A stretch of 64,000 nt of DNA from a bacterium (GCA_030606215.1 JAUWGW010000006.1:1-64000); one strand, 5' to 3'. Shown: positions 1 through 8,573, counted from the first letter of the stretch. Program-made: numbers and translations. Notes: generated by a model not told the origin, from the sequence alone.

Positions 1-154
1 TATTTAGGAAAGTCTAAAGTTTGCTCCCAACTTTGCTCCCGAAGGTCGAAAACAACCATTAGTGCTAAAAATCCACTTCTTTATATTCCTACAGCGTCAA
101 TAAGATATCCTATGCGTAAAAAAAGTGGCGAAAAAGGCTTGACAATAATTTTTT

Positions 155-183
155 CTGACAGGGATAGAAGTGGATGATAGCAT
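155..183 (+). promoter_or_regulatory. Candidate promoter (ROK-leader copy 1)
   Basis: CTGACA (155-160) and TAGCAT (178-183) are separated by 17 bases and match, position for position, the promoter ahead of the ROK gene. It is weaker than the consensus promoter just downstream at 253-281. Confidence 0.4.
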
Positions 184-217
184 TAATACTGAACGGGTGT
201 ATTGTTAAAAACTTGAT

Positions 218-232
218 TTACTCAGTGAGTAA
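218..232. promoter_or_regulatory. Palindromic operator candidate TTACTCA-n-TGAGTAA
   Basis: This is a perfect 7-bp-arm inverted repeat around one central base. A closely related palindrome occurs at 1420-1435 over the start of the ROK regulator. Repetition of the same palindrome at both leaders suggests it is the binding site of that regulator; this is inference. Confidence 0.5.
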
Positions 233-252
233 GCTATGTTTGCATTTTTTAC

Positions 253-281
253 TTGACAAAGATAAGGGTATGTGTTAATAT
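253..281 (+). promoter_or_regulatory. Sigma70-type promoter of the PEP-CTERM gene
   Basis: TTGACA (253-258) and TAATAT (276-281) are separated by exactly 17 bases. The predicted start near 288 gives a leader of about 85 bases before the ATG at 373. The upstream palindrome ends only 20 bases before the -35 box. Confidence 0.6.
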
Positions 282-372
282 TTTAGTTGGTAATAAGCAA
301 GTGTCAGGTTTTGTAGAAAATTTGGGAAAGGGAGCGTGGAAAAAACTTAGAAAATAAAGAGAGGTGAGGAGA

Positions 373-1239
373 ATGAAGAGATTGATTTTGTTTACTAATT
401 TGGTGGTTATAGCAGTTGCATTAACCGGAGGGGGAATTTCTAAAGCTTATGCTATTACTTTCCCTGATATGGTTTTAATTTCTGGGGCTGACCCAGAAAG
501 TGTACCCGATTTCTATATCGGAAAATATGAGGTAACCTACAAGCAGTATACTGAGGTTAGGGCAAACCCTAATCAGGGTCATGTGGGAGATAATTATCCG
601 GTGGAGAAGGTCAGTTGGTGTGATGCTGCTGATTATTGCAACGCTTTGAGTGTTGAGGCAGGTCTTGCTCCTTATTACGACTCGGATAATGGCTATGCTG
701 AGTTGGGTACTTTAGGCTATCGTCTTCCTACAGAAGACGAGTTCTATAAGGCGGCCGCCTGGGATCCTGGTTGTGGCGGTGCTAATCCTCCCTATTGGAA
801 ATATAGCTTTGGAAGAGATGCCATAGATGGCCCTGATGCGAACTGGAAGAGTGGTGACGTGCATGCGTTTGGTGAGACAACAACGGTTGGTTACTACAAC
901 GGAATTAACAAGACGAAAGATGGAGTGACGCTGACCAATCCCGATACCAACAAGTATGGTCTCTATGACATGAGCGGCAATGTCTGGGAATGGAATAATG
1001 ATTGGTATGATGAGGAGAATCGGATTATCCGTGGTGGCTCCTTCAACGACTCCTGGGTGGGCAACTTAGCATCCAATGGCCGATTCTGGAACACCCCGGA
1101 CACAGAGTACGGCACATTCGGTTTTCGTATCGCCCGTTCCGGTTCCATCATCCCAGAACCCTCTACTCTTTTACTTTTTTCACCTTCTCTGCTTGCATTA
1201 TTCTTGTATGCAAGGCATGAGAAGAGAAGAAGGAGGTAG
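373..1239 (+). CDS. FGE-sulfatase-domain (SUMF1-like) protein with PEP-CTERM anchor
   Basis: This 288-residue protein is exported and probably surface-attached. Residues 1-27 look like a signal peptide ending AYA. The middle is a formylglycine-generating-enzyme fold, shown by FYIGKYEVTYKQY, YPVEKVSW, GYRLPTEDEFYKAA, YDMSGNVWEW and IIRGGSFND, ending GFRIAR. The C-terminus is a PEP-CTERM sorting tail: PEPST, a hydrophobic stretch, then ARHEKRRRR. The usual catalytic cysteine pair near the end of FGE enzymes is not visible (NLASNGRFWNTP lies there), so it is probably a binding or structural relative rather than an active oxidase. The ATG at 373 was chosen over the GTG at 364 because GAGGTG (361-366) lies six bases before it. 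No exosortase is present in the window. Confidence 0.85.
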   Translation: MKRLILFTNLVVIAVALTGGGISKAYAITFPDMVLISGADPESVPDFYIGKYEVTYKQYTEVRANPNQGHVGDNYPVEKVSWCDAADYCNALSVEAGLAPYYDSDNGYAELGTLGYRLPTEDEFYKAAAWDPGCGGANPPYWKYSFGRDAIDGPDANWKSGDVHAFGETTTVGYYNGINKTKDGVTLTNPDTNKYGLYDMSGNVWEWNNDWYDEENRIIRGGSFNDSWVGNLASNGRFWNTPDTEYGTFGFRIARSGSIIPEPSTLLLFSPSLLALFLYARHEKRRRR

Positions 1240-1363
1240 GGAGAAGGTTTAAGGCTCATCAGTGCTGTCCCCCTGCCATGACCTGGCGATATATCATTCC
1301 TTCTGCAATGTAATTGAGCCCCCCTTTGAGCCGAGTTCTATTTTAGAGCTGTCCCATATTTTC

Positions 1364-1392
1364 TTGACAGGGATGGATGGAGGTGATAGTAT
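1364..1392 (+). promoter_or_regulatory. Promoter of the ROK/MttB operon
   Basis: TTGACA (1364-1369), a 17-base spacer and TAGTAT (1387-1392). It is the only strong promoter I see before the long + strand run that continues to 18505. Confidence 0.6.
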
Positions 1393-1419
1393 AACAATGG
1401 ACGTGTTGTTAAAACTTAA

Positions 1420-1435
1420 TTCACTCAATGAGTAA
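1420..1435. promoter_or_regulatory. Operator candidate overlapping the ROK start
   Basis: TTCACTCAATGAGTAA has a perfect ACTCA-n-TGAGT core (1423-1433). It lies between the -10 box and the ATG at 1439, a natural place for autorepression by the ROK protein. A sister site is at 218-232. Confidence 0.5.
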
Positions 1436-1438
1436 ATT

Positions 1439-2683
1439 ATGTTTACATTGAACAACAGCAAAACTGCAAATAGAGAGTTGATGCGGGAGATGAACACAAA
1501 ACTGGTTCTAAACCTTCTTAAAGAGCAGGGTTTAATCTCCCAGGTAAATATCAGAAACAAGACGGGCTTAAGCTCTGGCACAGTTGTTAGTATAGTCAGG
1601 GAGTTAAAAGAGCAGGGTTTTATTAAGGAAGTTGGTTCTGGCGAATCCAGTGGAGGGAGAAAACCTACTGTACTTAGCTTCAATTCAGAAGCTTTCTATA
1701 TAGCTTCTGTAACATTCTTTGCTGATGAGACAACTGTGGCTGTGCTGGACCTATCAGGGAACATTAAGAAAAAGGTAAAATTTTCCACTGAGATTGAGAA
1801 AGGGAAAGAAGCATTATTTAAGAAGTTTGCCAGGCGTTTTGATTCTTTACTGAGCAAACTTCACATTGATAGAAGCAAAGTTTTAGGAGTAGGTGTCAGT
1901 TTTGAAGGTATAGTTGACTACAATAAAGGTGCGCTGATTTTATCTTCTCGATTTGGTTGGCGGGATGTTCCGGTTAATGAAATGATAGAAGATGAATGTG
2001 GGCTCAAGGCTTTCGTTGAGGGTGATGGTCGGGCAATGGCATTAGGGGAGTACTGGTATGGTGTGGGGAAAGGTACACATGAGATGATATGTATAGACAT
2101 TGATTCCGGGATTGGCGCCGCTATGATTTCTGGAGGAAATCTTTGTCATGGAATACATAGTATGGAGGGTGAGATTGGCCATAATTTGATGGTGGTAGAT
2201 GGACCAAGGTGCAGATGCGGCAGGAGAGGATGTCTTGAGGCAATTGCTTCAGGCTGGGCTATTCTTTCCCGTGTTAGGGAGGAGTTAAGGCAAGGTAGAG
2301 AATCTAAGATTTCAAAATTAGTCAACTCCCCACCAGAACATAAGGCAATCAGGTATGTCTTTCAAGCAGCAAGAGAAGGGGACAAATTTGCTCTTCAGGT
2401 TATTAATGAAGCAGGTCATTTCTTAGGGCTGGCAATAGCTAATGCGATAAATTATGCTGATCCGGGATTAGTTGTTCTTGCAGGTTATGTAACATATAAG
2501 AGTAGAGGAATGCTTCTACCCATCATCAGGGAAACTGTTAAGGAACATACGGTTAATGGCAGGTTAAGGACAATCAGGATAGAAGAAGGAAGCCTGGGGG
2601 AAAACAGCGCACTTATTGGGGCGGCAACGCTTGTTTATCAAGGTGTATTTGGTATAACTTCATCGTCCTGCATTTCACCTTAG
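1439..2683 (+). CDS. ROK-family transcriptional regulator
   Basis: This 414-residue sugar-responsive repressor has the NagC/XylR architecture. An N-terminal winged helix-turn-helix (about residues 15-75) reads LVLNLLKEQGLISQ, then NKTGLSSGTVVSIVREL and GGRKPTVLSF. The ROK sugar-kinase-like fold follows, with ICIDIDSGIGAAMISGG, GEIGHNLM and the zinc-binding CRCGRRGCLE near residue 257. It probably senses a sugar or sugar phosphate. It heads the catabolic operon, with only 23 bases before the next gene, and a palindrome sits over its own start, so autoregulation together with the operon is likely. The ligand cannot be read from sequence. Confidence 0.9.
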   Translation: MFTLNNSKTANRELMREMNTKLVLNLLKEQGLISQVNIRNKTGLSSGTVVSIVRELKEQGFIKEVGSGESSGGRKPTVLSFNSEAFYIASVTFFADETTVAVLDLSGNIKKKVKFSTEIEKGKEALFKKFARRFDSLLSKLHIDRSKVLGVGVSFEGIVDYNKGALILSSRFGWRDVPVNEMIEDECGLKAFVEGDGRAMALGEYWYGVGKGTHEMICIDIDSGIGAAMISGGNLCHGIHSMEGEIGHNLMVVDGPRCRCGRRGCLEAIASGWAILSRVREELRQGRESKISKLVNSPPEHKAIRYVFQAAREGDKFALQVINEAGHFLGLAIANAINYADPGLVVLAGYVTYKSRGMLLPIIRETVKEHTVNGRLRTIRIEEGSLGENSALIGAATLVYQGVFGITSSSCISP

Positions 2684-2706
2684 CTCTAGCTGCAGGGGAT
2701 ACACTC

Positions 2707-4170
2707 ATGTTATCCGTAGAAGACAGAGAGATACTCAGAGAAAAAGTTTATGCACTTCTTGAGGATGTTGGTATGAAAGTTGAGAATGAGGAAGTTTGCT
2801 CTTTCTTGCTTAAGAACGGTTGTTTTGAGACTCCCTCTAAAAGAATAAGAATACCCAAGAAGTTAATAGATGGAATGGCAATTTCACAGAAAAAAACTCA
2901 AAGTGAGGATGATAAAGACCAGGAGCTAATCTTTCCCTGTGGAGTGGATTGGGCGCATTCCATAATCTGGAATAAGAAACAAGATGATATGAGAGATGTA
3001 TTAAAAAAGAGATTTTTAATGTCTGCTTTTGATTGCGGTCCCACTAAATACTATGATTACAAAAAGAAGGAAAGTATTCCGGTGGATACGGAAATATTTA
3101 TTGAAATGAAGAAGTTTGCTCAGGCTACTCCTGAGATAGGTTATATCAGCACGTGGTACAGGCAGGGTGTCCCTGCGAAAATAGAAAGATTGGATTCTTT
3201 GATTCTTGGGCTTAAGCATACAGACAAGTTAGATGGTATTGAAGCTATATATCCAGAGGTAATAAAGTATTTAAAGGAGGCAAGTGAAATAATAACTGGT
3301 AGAGATGGTGATTCAAGTTATTTAGCCGGTTCGGAATGTATTACTTCTCCTCTTGTATTGGAGAGAAGGTCTGCTGAGGACATATTAGAAAGGAAGAAGA
3401 GAGGAATAAACAGGTACCATGTTGCTTCCATGCCTACCATAGGAGTATCCACTCCGGTTACCGTAGCGGGAGCTATTGTAATGTCAGCAGCAGAAATCTT
3501 AGGTGGTATGGCTATCTGTTTCCTTCTTGACCCCAAATCAGACCTCTCCGGCAGGATGATTTCAATGGTTACTGATATGAAGACGGGGAATTCTCTCAGT
3601 AGTGGACCGGAGGTAAGTCTGGTTAATATAGGGGTGAAAGAACTGTTTGATGCTTTCTGGGGAGGGCATCTCTGGGTTGAGGTATTTTTCAGTCCTTCAG
3701 CAAAAGAGCCAGGTTTAATGACAGTATATGAAAACCTTTATGGAGCTTATCGCTATTCTAAGCTAACCAGGAACCCGGATATTCCCTACCCGGGAATGGG
3801 AACTTTAGGCGATGGAGGAATAGGTTCTCCAACTCAATTTATTCTGGATATGGAGATAAGGAAATCTGAGTTTGCTCTCAAAGACAGTATAGATGTTGAT
3901 GAAGAAACCCTCCCTTTCGTCGATATTTGTAAAATGACTGAGGAAAGAAAAGAATTCTTAAGCAGTGAACATACCTTGAAACATTTCCGGGAACTCTGGT
4001 CATCAGACATACTTAATTTTAAAGGAGATGGAAAAAATATTCTAAATAGATGTGATGAGGTGTGGAGAGAGAATGTCAAAAAATGGGAACCTCCTGAATG
4101 GCCGGAGGATAAAATCAAAGCCCTGAACAATTTATTGGAAAGGGCAAAAGAGGAGCTTTTAAATGCCTGA
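2707..4170 (+). CDS. MttB-family (trimethylamine methyltransferase-like) protein, copy 1
   Basis: This 487-residue protein belongs to the MttB superfamily, whose members move a methyl group from a quaternary or tertiary amine to a corrinoid protein. Recognisable parts are the N-terminal LEDVGMKVENEEV helix and the core segment PTIGVSTPVTVAGAIV followed by AAEILGG, which is shared with the second copy at 8570. There is no in-frame TAG, so it is of the non-pyrrolysine type (as in glycine betaine demethylases), and its substrate is unknown. No MttC-like corrinoid protein is in the window. It overlaps the following Gfo/Idh-like gene by 8 bases, suggesting translational coupling and joint action. 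The start ATG at 2707 follows a GGGGA box. Confidence 0.8.
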   Translation: MLSVEDREILREKVYALLEDVGMKVENEEVCSFLLKNGCFETPSKRIRIPKKLIDGMAISQKKTQSEDDKDQELIFPCGVDWAHSIIWNKKQDDMRDVLKKRFLMSAFDCGPTKYYDYKKKESIPVDTEIFIEMKKFAQATPEIGYISTWYRQGVPAKIERLDSLILGLKHTDKLDGIEAIYPEVIKYLKEASEIITGRDGDSSYLAGSECITSPLVLERRSAEDILERKKRGINRYHVASMPTIGVSTPVTVAGAIVMSAAEILGGMAICFLLDPKSDLSGRMISMVTDMKTGNSLSSGPEVSLVNIGVKELFDAFWGGHLWVEVFFSPSAKEPGLMTVYENLYGAYRYSKLTRNPDIPYPGMGTLGDGGIGSPTQFILDMEIRKSEFALKDSIDVDEETLPFVDICKMTEERKEFLSSEHTLKHFRELWSSDILNFKGDGKNILNRCDEVWRENVKKWEPPEWPEDKIKALNNLLERAKEELLNA

Positions 4171-5218
4171 GAAGATTCGGCTTGGTTTAGTTCGGTGTGA
4201 CACACACAGCTATTATTTTGGCGCAATGCTTAACAAATGCGACCCTCTGCTCTTACAGAAAAATAATTATGTTGTTCATCACTATCTCACCAATATATAT
4301 AACCCGAAGCGCTTAACTATGCCAAAGGTCACAGGGTTCAGATTGGTCAAGGTGTACGACTATAATCCAGAGGAGGCAAAAAAGTTTTCTGAAACCTTCC
4401 TGAGTAAGCCTCAAATATGCGAGACCTTAGAGAAAATGACAGAGGGTATTGATGCAGTCTTCATCGCTGACTGTGATGGAGGAGGTGGAGACCATTTAAA
4501 GTTGGCGACCCCTTTCTTGAAGAAAGGCATCCCCGCTTTTGTTGATAAACCATTCGCATCAACTTTAAGAGATGCAAAAGCAGTTGTTGCATTGGGGAAG
4601 AAATATAATGCTCCAATTTTCAATTCTTCAATTCTAAGTGTTGTTCCTGCTGCAGACCAATTCAAAAATAGGATTAATGAAATTGTCAGAGCATATTGGC
4701 CCGTTCCCTCTTCACTCCCTCCTGCAGGGAGTATTTTGGGTGTGGTGAAGGGTGTTGGAGGTGCCTTTTCCCAGGAACTTAAAGGTAAAGCGATTACTGG
4801 CGGGTTAGAAGAGCGGTTAGCCTATGTCATTCATGGTATTGCGCTCGGGCTAAACCTTTTTGGAAGAAGTGTGGAATGGGTGGAGTGTATGGGGACCCTT
4901 CCCCTTGAATATCTGCATATGCATCTTAAGAGCGGAGTTGAAATCTTGGTAATGAATACTTCCATAGATTTCTTTCCGGAATCTTGCTCCTTCTATGCCG
5001 CGGCATATAGTAAATTTGGCACTATCCACTCTCAACCTATAGGTGACCCCGAATTCATTGGAGGAGGTGCGAAGATTCTGCGGCTCTTCAAGAAGATGAT
5101 TTTAACAGGAAAACCACCTGTTCCATATGAGGACATCCTTGAACACATTGCTGTTGTAGAAGCCGGTCAATTAGCACAGAAGACGGGGAAGCGGGTTTAT
5201 CTAAAAGATATCACGTAG
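4163..5218 (+). CDS. Gfo/Idh/MocA-like oxidoreductase, copy 1
   Basis: This 351-residue protein resembles Gfo/Idh/MocA dehydrogenases: an N-terminal nucleotide-fold half, a sheet with DAVFIADCDGGGGDHL, then [12 protein letters not shown], matching the family's EKP motif with the lysine kept. The usual glycine-rich GxGxxG turn is replaced by GLVRCDTHSYYFGAM, a signature shared with copy 2 at 10053 ([15 protein letters not shown]). It may therefore bind NAD(P) atypically, or have another role. It overlaps the upstream MttB gene by 8 bases, with AGAGGAGC as ribosome-binding site. The pairing with MttB is repeated downstream, so the two proteins probably act on the same or successive intermediates. 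Confidence 0.75.
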   Translation: MPEKIRLGLVRCDTHSYYFGAMLNKCDPLLLQKNNYVVHHYLTNIYNPKRLTMPKVTGFRLVKVYDYNPEEAKKFSETFLSKPQICETLEKMTEGIDAVFIADCDGGGGDHLKLATPFLKKGIPAFVDKPFASTLRDAKAVVALGKKYNAPIFNSSILSVVPAADQFKNRINEIVRAYWPVPSSLPPAGSILGVVKGVGGAFSQELKGKAITGGLEERLAYVIHGIALGLNLFGRSVEWVECMGTLPLEYLHMHLKSGVEILVMNTSIDFFPESCSFYAAAYSKFGTIHSQPIGDPEFIGGGAKILRLFKKMILTGKPPVPYEDILEHIAVVEAGQLAQKTGKRVYLKDIT

Positions 5219-5227
5219 GGAAGACAT

Positions 5228-6187
5228 ATGCTTAATAAAATTAATATGTTAAGGTCGATGTATCGGATACGTTTCTTTGAAGAGAAAGCAAAGAAACTTT
5301 ATAAAGAGGGTATGATGGCTGGCGATTCCTTAGGAGCGCTTCATTCCTATATTGGTGAGGAAGCCATAGCAGTTGGTGCTTGCGCTACACTTAAAAAAGG
5401 TGACTATGTATTAAGCACTCATAGAGGTCATGGTCACTGTATTGCTAAAGGTGGTAACATAAAGAGGATTATGGCTGAACTTCAAGGGAAAGAAACAGGT
5501 TACTCCCGAGGGAGAGGCGGTTCAATGCACCTTTTTGCTCCTGAGATAGGATTCATGGGTGGGAATGGGATTGTAGGAGGTGGTATTCCAATTGCAGTTG
5601 GCACGTCTTACTCAGCCAGCTACAGAGAGACAGATCAGGTTACAATATGTTTCTTTGGTGATGGAGCTGCAACTCAAGGGACATTCCACGAATCCTTAAA
5701 CATAGCTTCGCTATGGAAGTTACCGGTTATATTCGTCTGTGAAAACAATCTTTACGCTGTTACTACCCCTGTGTCAGAGACGATATCTATACCAAATATT
5801 GGAGATAGAGCATGTGCTTATGGTATGCCAGGGAAGGTCGTAGATGGTAACGATGTTTTGCAGGTTTATGAAACTGTCTTAGAAGCTGTAAATAGAGCAC
5901 GAGCTAAAGAATGGCCAACATTAATTGAATGCAGGACATATCGCTGGGACCCTCATTGTTTTGTTATCCCTGAAACGAGGGGAGGAGATGAGATAAAAGA
6001 TTGGAAGACCAAGGACCCAATTGCCCGCTTTGAGAAGATTCTTTTAGATGAAGGCGCTATAACAGGAGAGCAAGTGGGAAAGATAAGGTCAGAGATTATT
6101 AAAGAGATAGATGAGGCAGAGGAATTTGCCAGAAATAGCCCGTATCCAGATGTTGTGGAATTCAAAAGAGAGGTAGATGTTTACTGA
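5228..6187 (+). CDS. TPP-dependent 2-oxoacid (pyruvate/acetoin-type) dehydrogenase E1, alpha subunit
   Basis: This 319-residue alpha chain has the usual length for the alpha2-beta2 E1 family. The thiamine-diphosphate motif runs from GDGAATQGTFHESLN (about residue 143) to ENN about 28 residues later. STHRGHGHCIAKG and GRGGSMHLF are other family landmarks. E1 decarboxylates a 2-oxoacid or acetoin and passes the acyl group to a lipoyl E2. No E2 or E3 gene is present in this cluster, so it must share E2/E3 from elsewhere or work with another acceptor. It follows the Gfo gene by 9 bases and is separated from E1 beta by a dispersed repeat. Confidence 0.9.
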   Translation: MLNKINMLRSMYRIRFFEEKAKKLYKEGMMAGDSLGALHSYIGEEAIAVGACATLKKGDYVLSTHRGHGHCIAKGGNIKRIMAELQGKETGYSRGRGGSMHLFAPEIGFMGGNGIVGGGIPIAVGTSYSASYRETDQVTICFFGDGAATQGTFHESLNIASLWKLPVIFVCENNLYAVTTPVSETISIPNIGDRACAYGMPGKVVDGNDVLQVYETVLEAVNRARAKEWPTLIECRTYRWDPHCFVIPETRGGDEIKDWKTKDPIARFEKILLDEGAITGEQVGKIRSEIIKEIDEAEEFARNSPYPDVVEFKREVDVY

Positions 6188-6193
6188 ACCCCG

Positions 6194-6232
6194 TGTCATT
6201 CTGACCCTGAGTGAAGCGAAGGGGAAGAATCT
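6194..6232 (+). repeat. Dispersed intergenic repeat of the GTCATTCTGA...AAGAATCT type
   Basis: TGTCATTCTGA and AAGAATCT flank a GAGTGAAGCGAAGGGG core. I recognise this as a short palindromic element common between genes in many bacterial genomes (family knowledge, not searched). It is inserted between the two E1 subunit genes and reaches the first possible ATG of the beta subunit (6233). Confidence 0.6.
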
Positions 6233-6244
6233 ATGGAAGGCAGC

Positions 6245-7237
6245 ATGCGAGAAATAAGGTATGTTGATGCTTTAAATGAAGCACTATGTGAAGAAATGGA
6301 GAGAGATAAAAATGTCTTTCTCATTGGAGAAGATATAGGTCCCTTAGGAGGAGGTTTTGGAGTAAGCAAAGGGCTCTTTGATAAGTTTGGTGAGAAGAGA
6401 GTGAGACAAACACCAATCTCAGAGTCAGCCATCATAGGAACGGCAGTTGGAACCGCAATGACAGGTTTGAAGCCAATTGCTGAGATAATGTATATAGATT
6501 TTATCACCTGCGGGATGGATCAGGTAATAAATCAGGCGGCAAAACTTTCTTTCATGTCCGGAGGCGGTATAAAAATTCCTCTGGTTATCAGGACACAACA
6601 GGGAATTGGAACGAGGGAAGCCGCCCAGCATAGCCAGAACTTAGAAGCCTGGTTTGTCCACACTCCAGGTCTTAAGGTTGTGATGCCTGCAACTCCCTAT
6701 GATGCGAAAGGATTGCTCAAAGCAAGTATCAGGGATGATTCGCCTGTAGTCTTTATTGAGAATAGACTCCTGTATTTCAAGAAAGATACTGTGCCTGAAG
6801 GTGAGTGGTTAGTTCCCTTAGGAGAAGCTGAAATTAAAAGAGAAGGGAATGATATTACTGTAATTGCTACTTCTCTTATGGTACATAAGGCATTGGAAAC
6901 CGCAGCTACTCTTTCGCCGGAAATAAGTGTAGAGGTAATTGATTTAAAAACTTTGGTGCCACTTGATATAAAGAGAATAATTGAGTCAGTGAAGAAAACA
7001 GGCAAAATTTTGGTTCTTCATGAGGCACCTACAAGAGGAGGAGTAGGGGCAGAGATATTAAGAGAAGTAATGAAGGAAGCATTTAGGTATTTAGTTACTC
7101 CACCAAGAGTTCTTGGAGGTTTAAATACACCTATTCCCTTCTCTCCTCCTCTGGAGGACGTTTGTGTACCCCAGACAAAAGATATTGTCAAAATGGTGAG
7201 AGAGATTATAAAGGAGAAATGGAATGAGCGAAATTGA
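6245..7237 (+). CDS. TPP-dependent 2-oxoacid dehydrogenase E1, beta subunit
   Basis: This 330-residue transketolase-type beta chain partners the alpha subunit upstream. Family landmarks are REIRYVDALNEAL, VFLIGEDIGPLGGGFGV, RVRQTPISESAIIGTAVG, PLVIRTQQGIGTREAAQHSQ and the C-terminal transketolase domain with VEVIDLKTLVPLD. The start was set at ATG 6245 (MREIRYVDAL) because GGAAGG (6235-6240) precedes it; the ATG at 6233 belongs to the edge of an inserted repeat. The gene overlaps the next aminotransferase by 14 bases, so the E1 and aminotransferase are likely translated together. Confidence 0.88.
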   Translation: MREIRYVDALNEALCEEMERDKNVFLIGEDIGPLGGGFGVSKGLFDKFGEKRVRQTPISESAIIGTAVGTAMTGLKPIAEIMYIDFITCGMDQVINQAAKLSFMSGGGIKIPLVIRTQQGIGTREAAQHSQNLEAWFVHTPGLKVVMPATPYDAKGLLKASIRDDSPVVFIENRLLYFKKDTVPEGEWLVPLGEAEIKREGNDITVIATSLMVHKALETAATLSPEISVEVIDLKTLVPLDIKRIIESVKKTGKILVLHEAPTRGGVGAEILREVMKEAFRYLVTPPRVLGGLNTPIPFSPPLEDVCVPQTKDIVKMVREIIKEKWNERN

Positions 7238-8573
7238 AGATTTAAAAAAAGATGCTCTGGCTTACATTTGCCCGCATTTTGCATCTAACACAGAACTTTC
7301 TAAAGGACCAAAGATATTTGTCAAAGGAGAAGGCTGTTACGTTTATGATATAGAAGGAAACTGCTATCTGGATACCTTTGCATCTCTTCTCACCACAATA
7401 TGCGGTCATAATCGCTCTGAGATAGCGAAGGTGGTTCAGGAACAAATGAAGCAGTTAGAGTTTTTCCCAAATTATGTGGATACTTTCACCGTGCCGCTTA
7501 TAAAGTTGGCAAAGAAATTAGCTGAGATTACTCCAGGAGACCTTTCGGTCTCCTTCTTTGTTAACAGCGGTTCTGAAGCCTGTGAGACTGCCATAAAGAT
7601 GGCAAGACAGTACCACTTAGAAAAAGGAGAACGTTCAAGATATAAGATTATTGCAAGGAGATATTCTTATCATGGGACAACCCTGGGTGGCGTATCAGCC
7701 ACTGGGATACCATGGTTCAGGGAATATTTCGAGCCTCTACTTCCTGGATTTATCCATGTAATTGCTCCACATTGTTTCAGGATGGGACTTGAGCCAGATG
7801 AATGTAAAGAAATCTGCTTAAAGGCAATGGAGGAGACAATTCTCTGGGAGGGGCCTGAGTCAGTTGCGGCAGTTATCCTTGACCCTATTCCTGGTTCAAA
7901 TATGGGTTATCCACTTCCTCCTGATGGGTATCTTCAGGGCATAAGAAAGATATGTAATAAATATGGGATTTTGCTTATTTTTGATGAAGTGCAGACTGGT
8001 TTTGGTAAGACAGGAAAAATGTTTGCTTGTGAACACTGGGATGTGACACCGGACATTATGGCTATTGGTAAAGGGTTTACTGGTGGATATATACCTCTGG
8101 CTGCAACCATAACCACACCCGGGATATATGAAGTATTCAAGAAACCCGGTTCTGAATTCCGCAGCGGCAGCACATATGGAGGGCATACGACTGCATGTGC
8201 TGCTACTCTTACTAATATAGATATAATTGAGAAGGAAAATCTTGTAGAAAAAGCGGCGGAGATGGGAAAGTATTTAAAAAGTAAATTGGAGGAACTATAT
8301 AAGTACAGAATAGTTGCAGATTTTCGTGGTATAGGGATGCTCTGGGCAATAGAACTGATGGCGGATAGAGAAAAGAGAAAGCCGCTTGATACAAAGCTCA
8401 ATGTAGGCAGCTGGATAAGAGAATGGTGCTGGAAGAATAAGATGATTCTCAGGAATAATGCCGATATTCTCGTTATTGCACCTGCGCTTGTGATGACAAA
8501 AGACCAGATAGATGAAATGCTTGGCAAAATTGACCAGGCTATAGGAGAAGCAATTAAACAATTCAATCTGTGA
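7224..8573 (+). CDS. Class III (omega-type) PLP aminotransferase
   Basis: This 449-residue aminotransferase has the class III fold. DEVQTGFGKTGKMFACEHW lies at about residues 254-272, and the PLP lysine is in AIGKGFTGGY at about residue 282. FFVNSGSEACETAIKMAR is the cofactor phosphate region. Relatives use 2-aminobutyrate, beta-amino acids, taurine or ornithine as donors; the substrate here is unknown. The gene starts inside the end of E1 beta (14-base overlap) with AAGGAG at 7211-7216, and its stop overlaps the second MttB start. That position suggests it delivers the oxoacid used by E1 or removes nitrogen from a demethylated amine. Confidence 0.88.
   Translation: MSEIEDLKKDALAYICPHFASNTELSKGPKIFVKGEGCYVYDIEGNCYLDTFASLLTTICGHNRSEIAKVVQEQMKQLEFFPNYVDTFTVPLIKLAKKLAEITPGDLSVSFFVNSGSEACETAIKMARQYHLEKGERSRYKIIARRYSYHGTTLGGVSATGIPWFREYFEPLLPGFIHVIAPHCFRMGLEPDECKEICLKAMEETILWEGPESVAAVILDPIPGSNMGYPLPPDGYLQGIRKICNKYGILLIFDEVQTGFGKTGKMFACEHWDVTPDIMAIGKGFTGGYIPLAATITTPGIYEVFKKPGSEFRSGSTYGGHTTACAATLTNIDIIEKENLVEKAAEMGKYLKSKLEELYKYRIVADFRGIGMLWAIELMADREKRKPLDTKLNVGSWIREWCWKNKMILRNNADILVIAPALVMTKDQIDEMLGKIDQAIGEAIKQFNL

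Larger units (their letters stand above)
151..247 (+). repeat. Duplicated ROK-gene leader, copy 1
   Basis: This stretch aligns with the leader of the ROK regulator at 1359-1446. Both share a TTTTC(T)TGACAGGGAT block, a TTGTTAAAA block, an ACTCAnTGAGT palindrome and an ATGTTT start. In this copy the ATG at 236 opens only six codons (M-F-A-F-F-T, stop at 254), so it is either a relic of a lost ROK-like start or a leader peptide. About 150 bases to its left I see nothing certain. Confidence 0.75.
1359..1446 (+). repeat. ROK-gene leader, copy 2
   Basis: This is the counterpart of 151-247 and contains promoter, palindrome and start codon in the same order and spacing. The promoter portion (ATTTTCTTGAC...GTGATA) recurs at about 18846-18881 before the nagB-like gene, without the palindrome. 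The preceding gap 1240-1358 shows no gene. Confidence 0.75.

Noticed and set aside
1-60. Minus-strand codons reading TFGSKVGSKL before a stop, like some recombinase tails
   Set aside because: Only about fourteen codons are open and an in-frame stop precedes them, too little to call.
139-167. TTGACA at 139-144 as a separate promoter
   Set aside because: The matching -10 position (GGATAG) is poor; the aligned leader promoter at 155-183 is the better candidate.
7934-8566. 210-codon open frame on the minus strand
   Set aside because: It lies wholly inside the well-supported class III aminotransferase gene and has no family motif.
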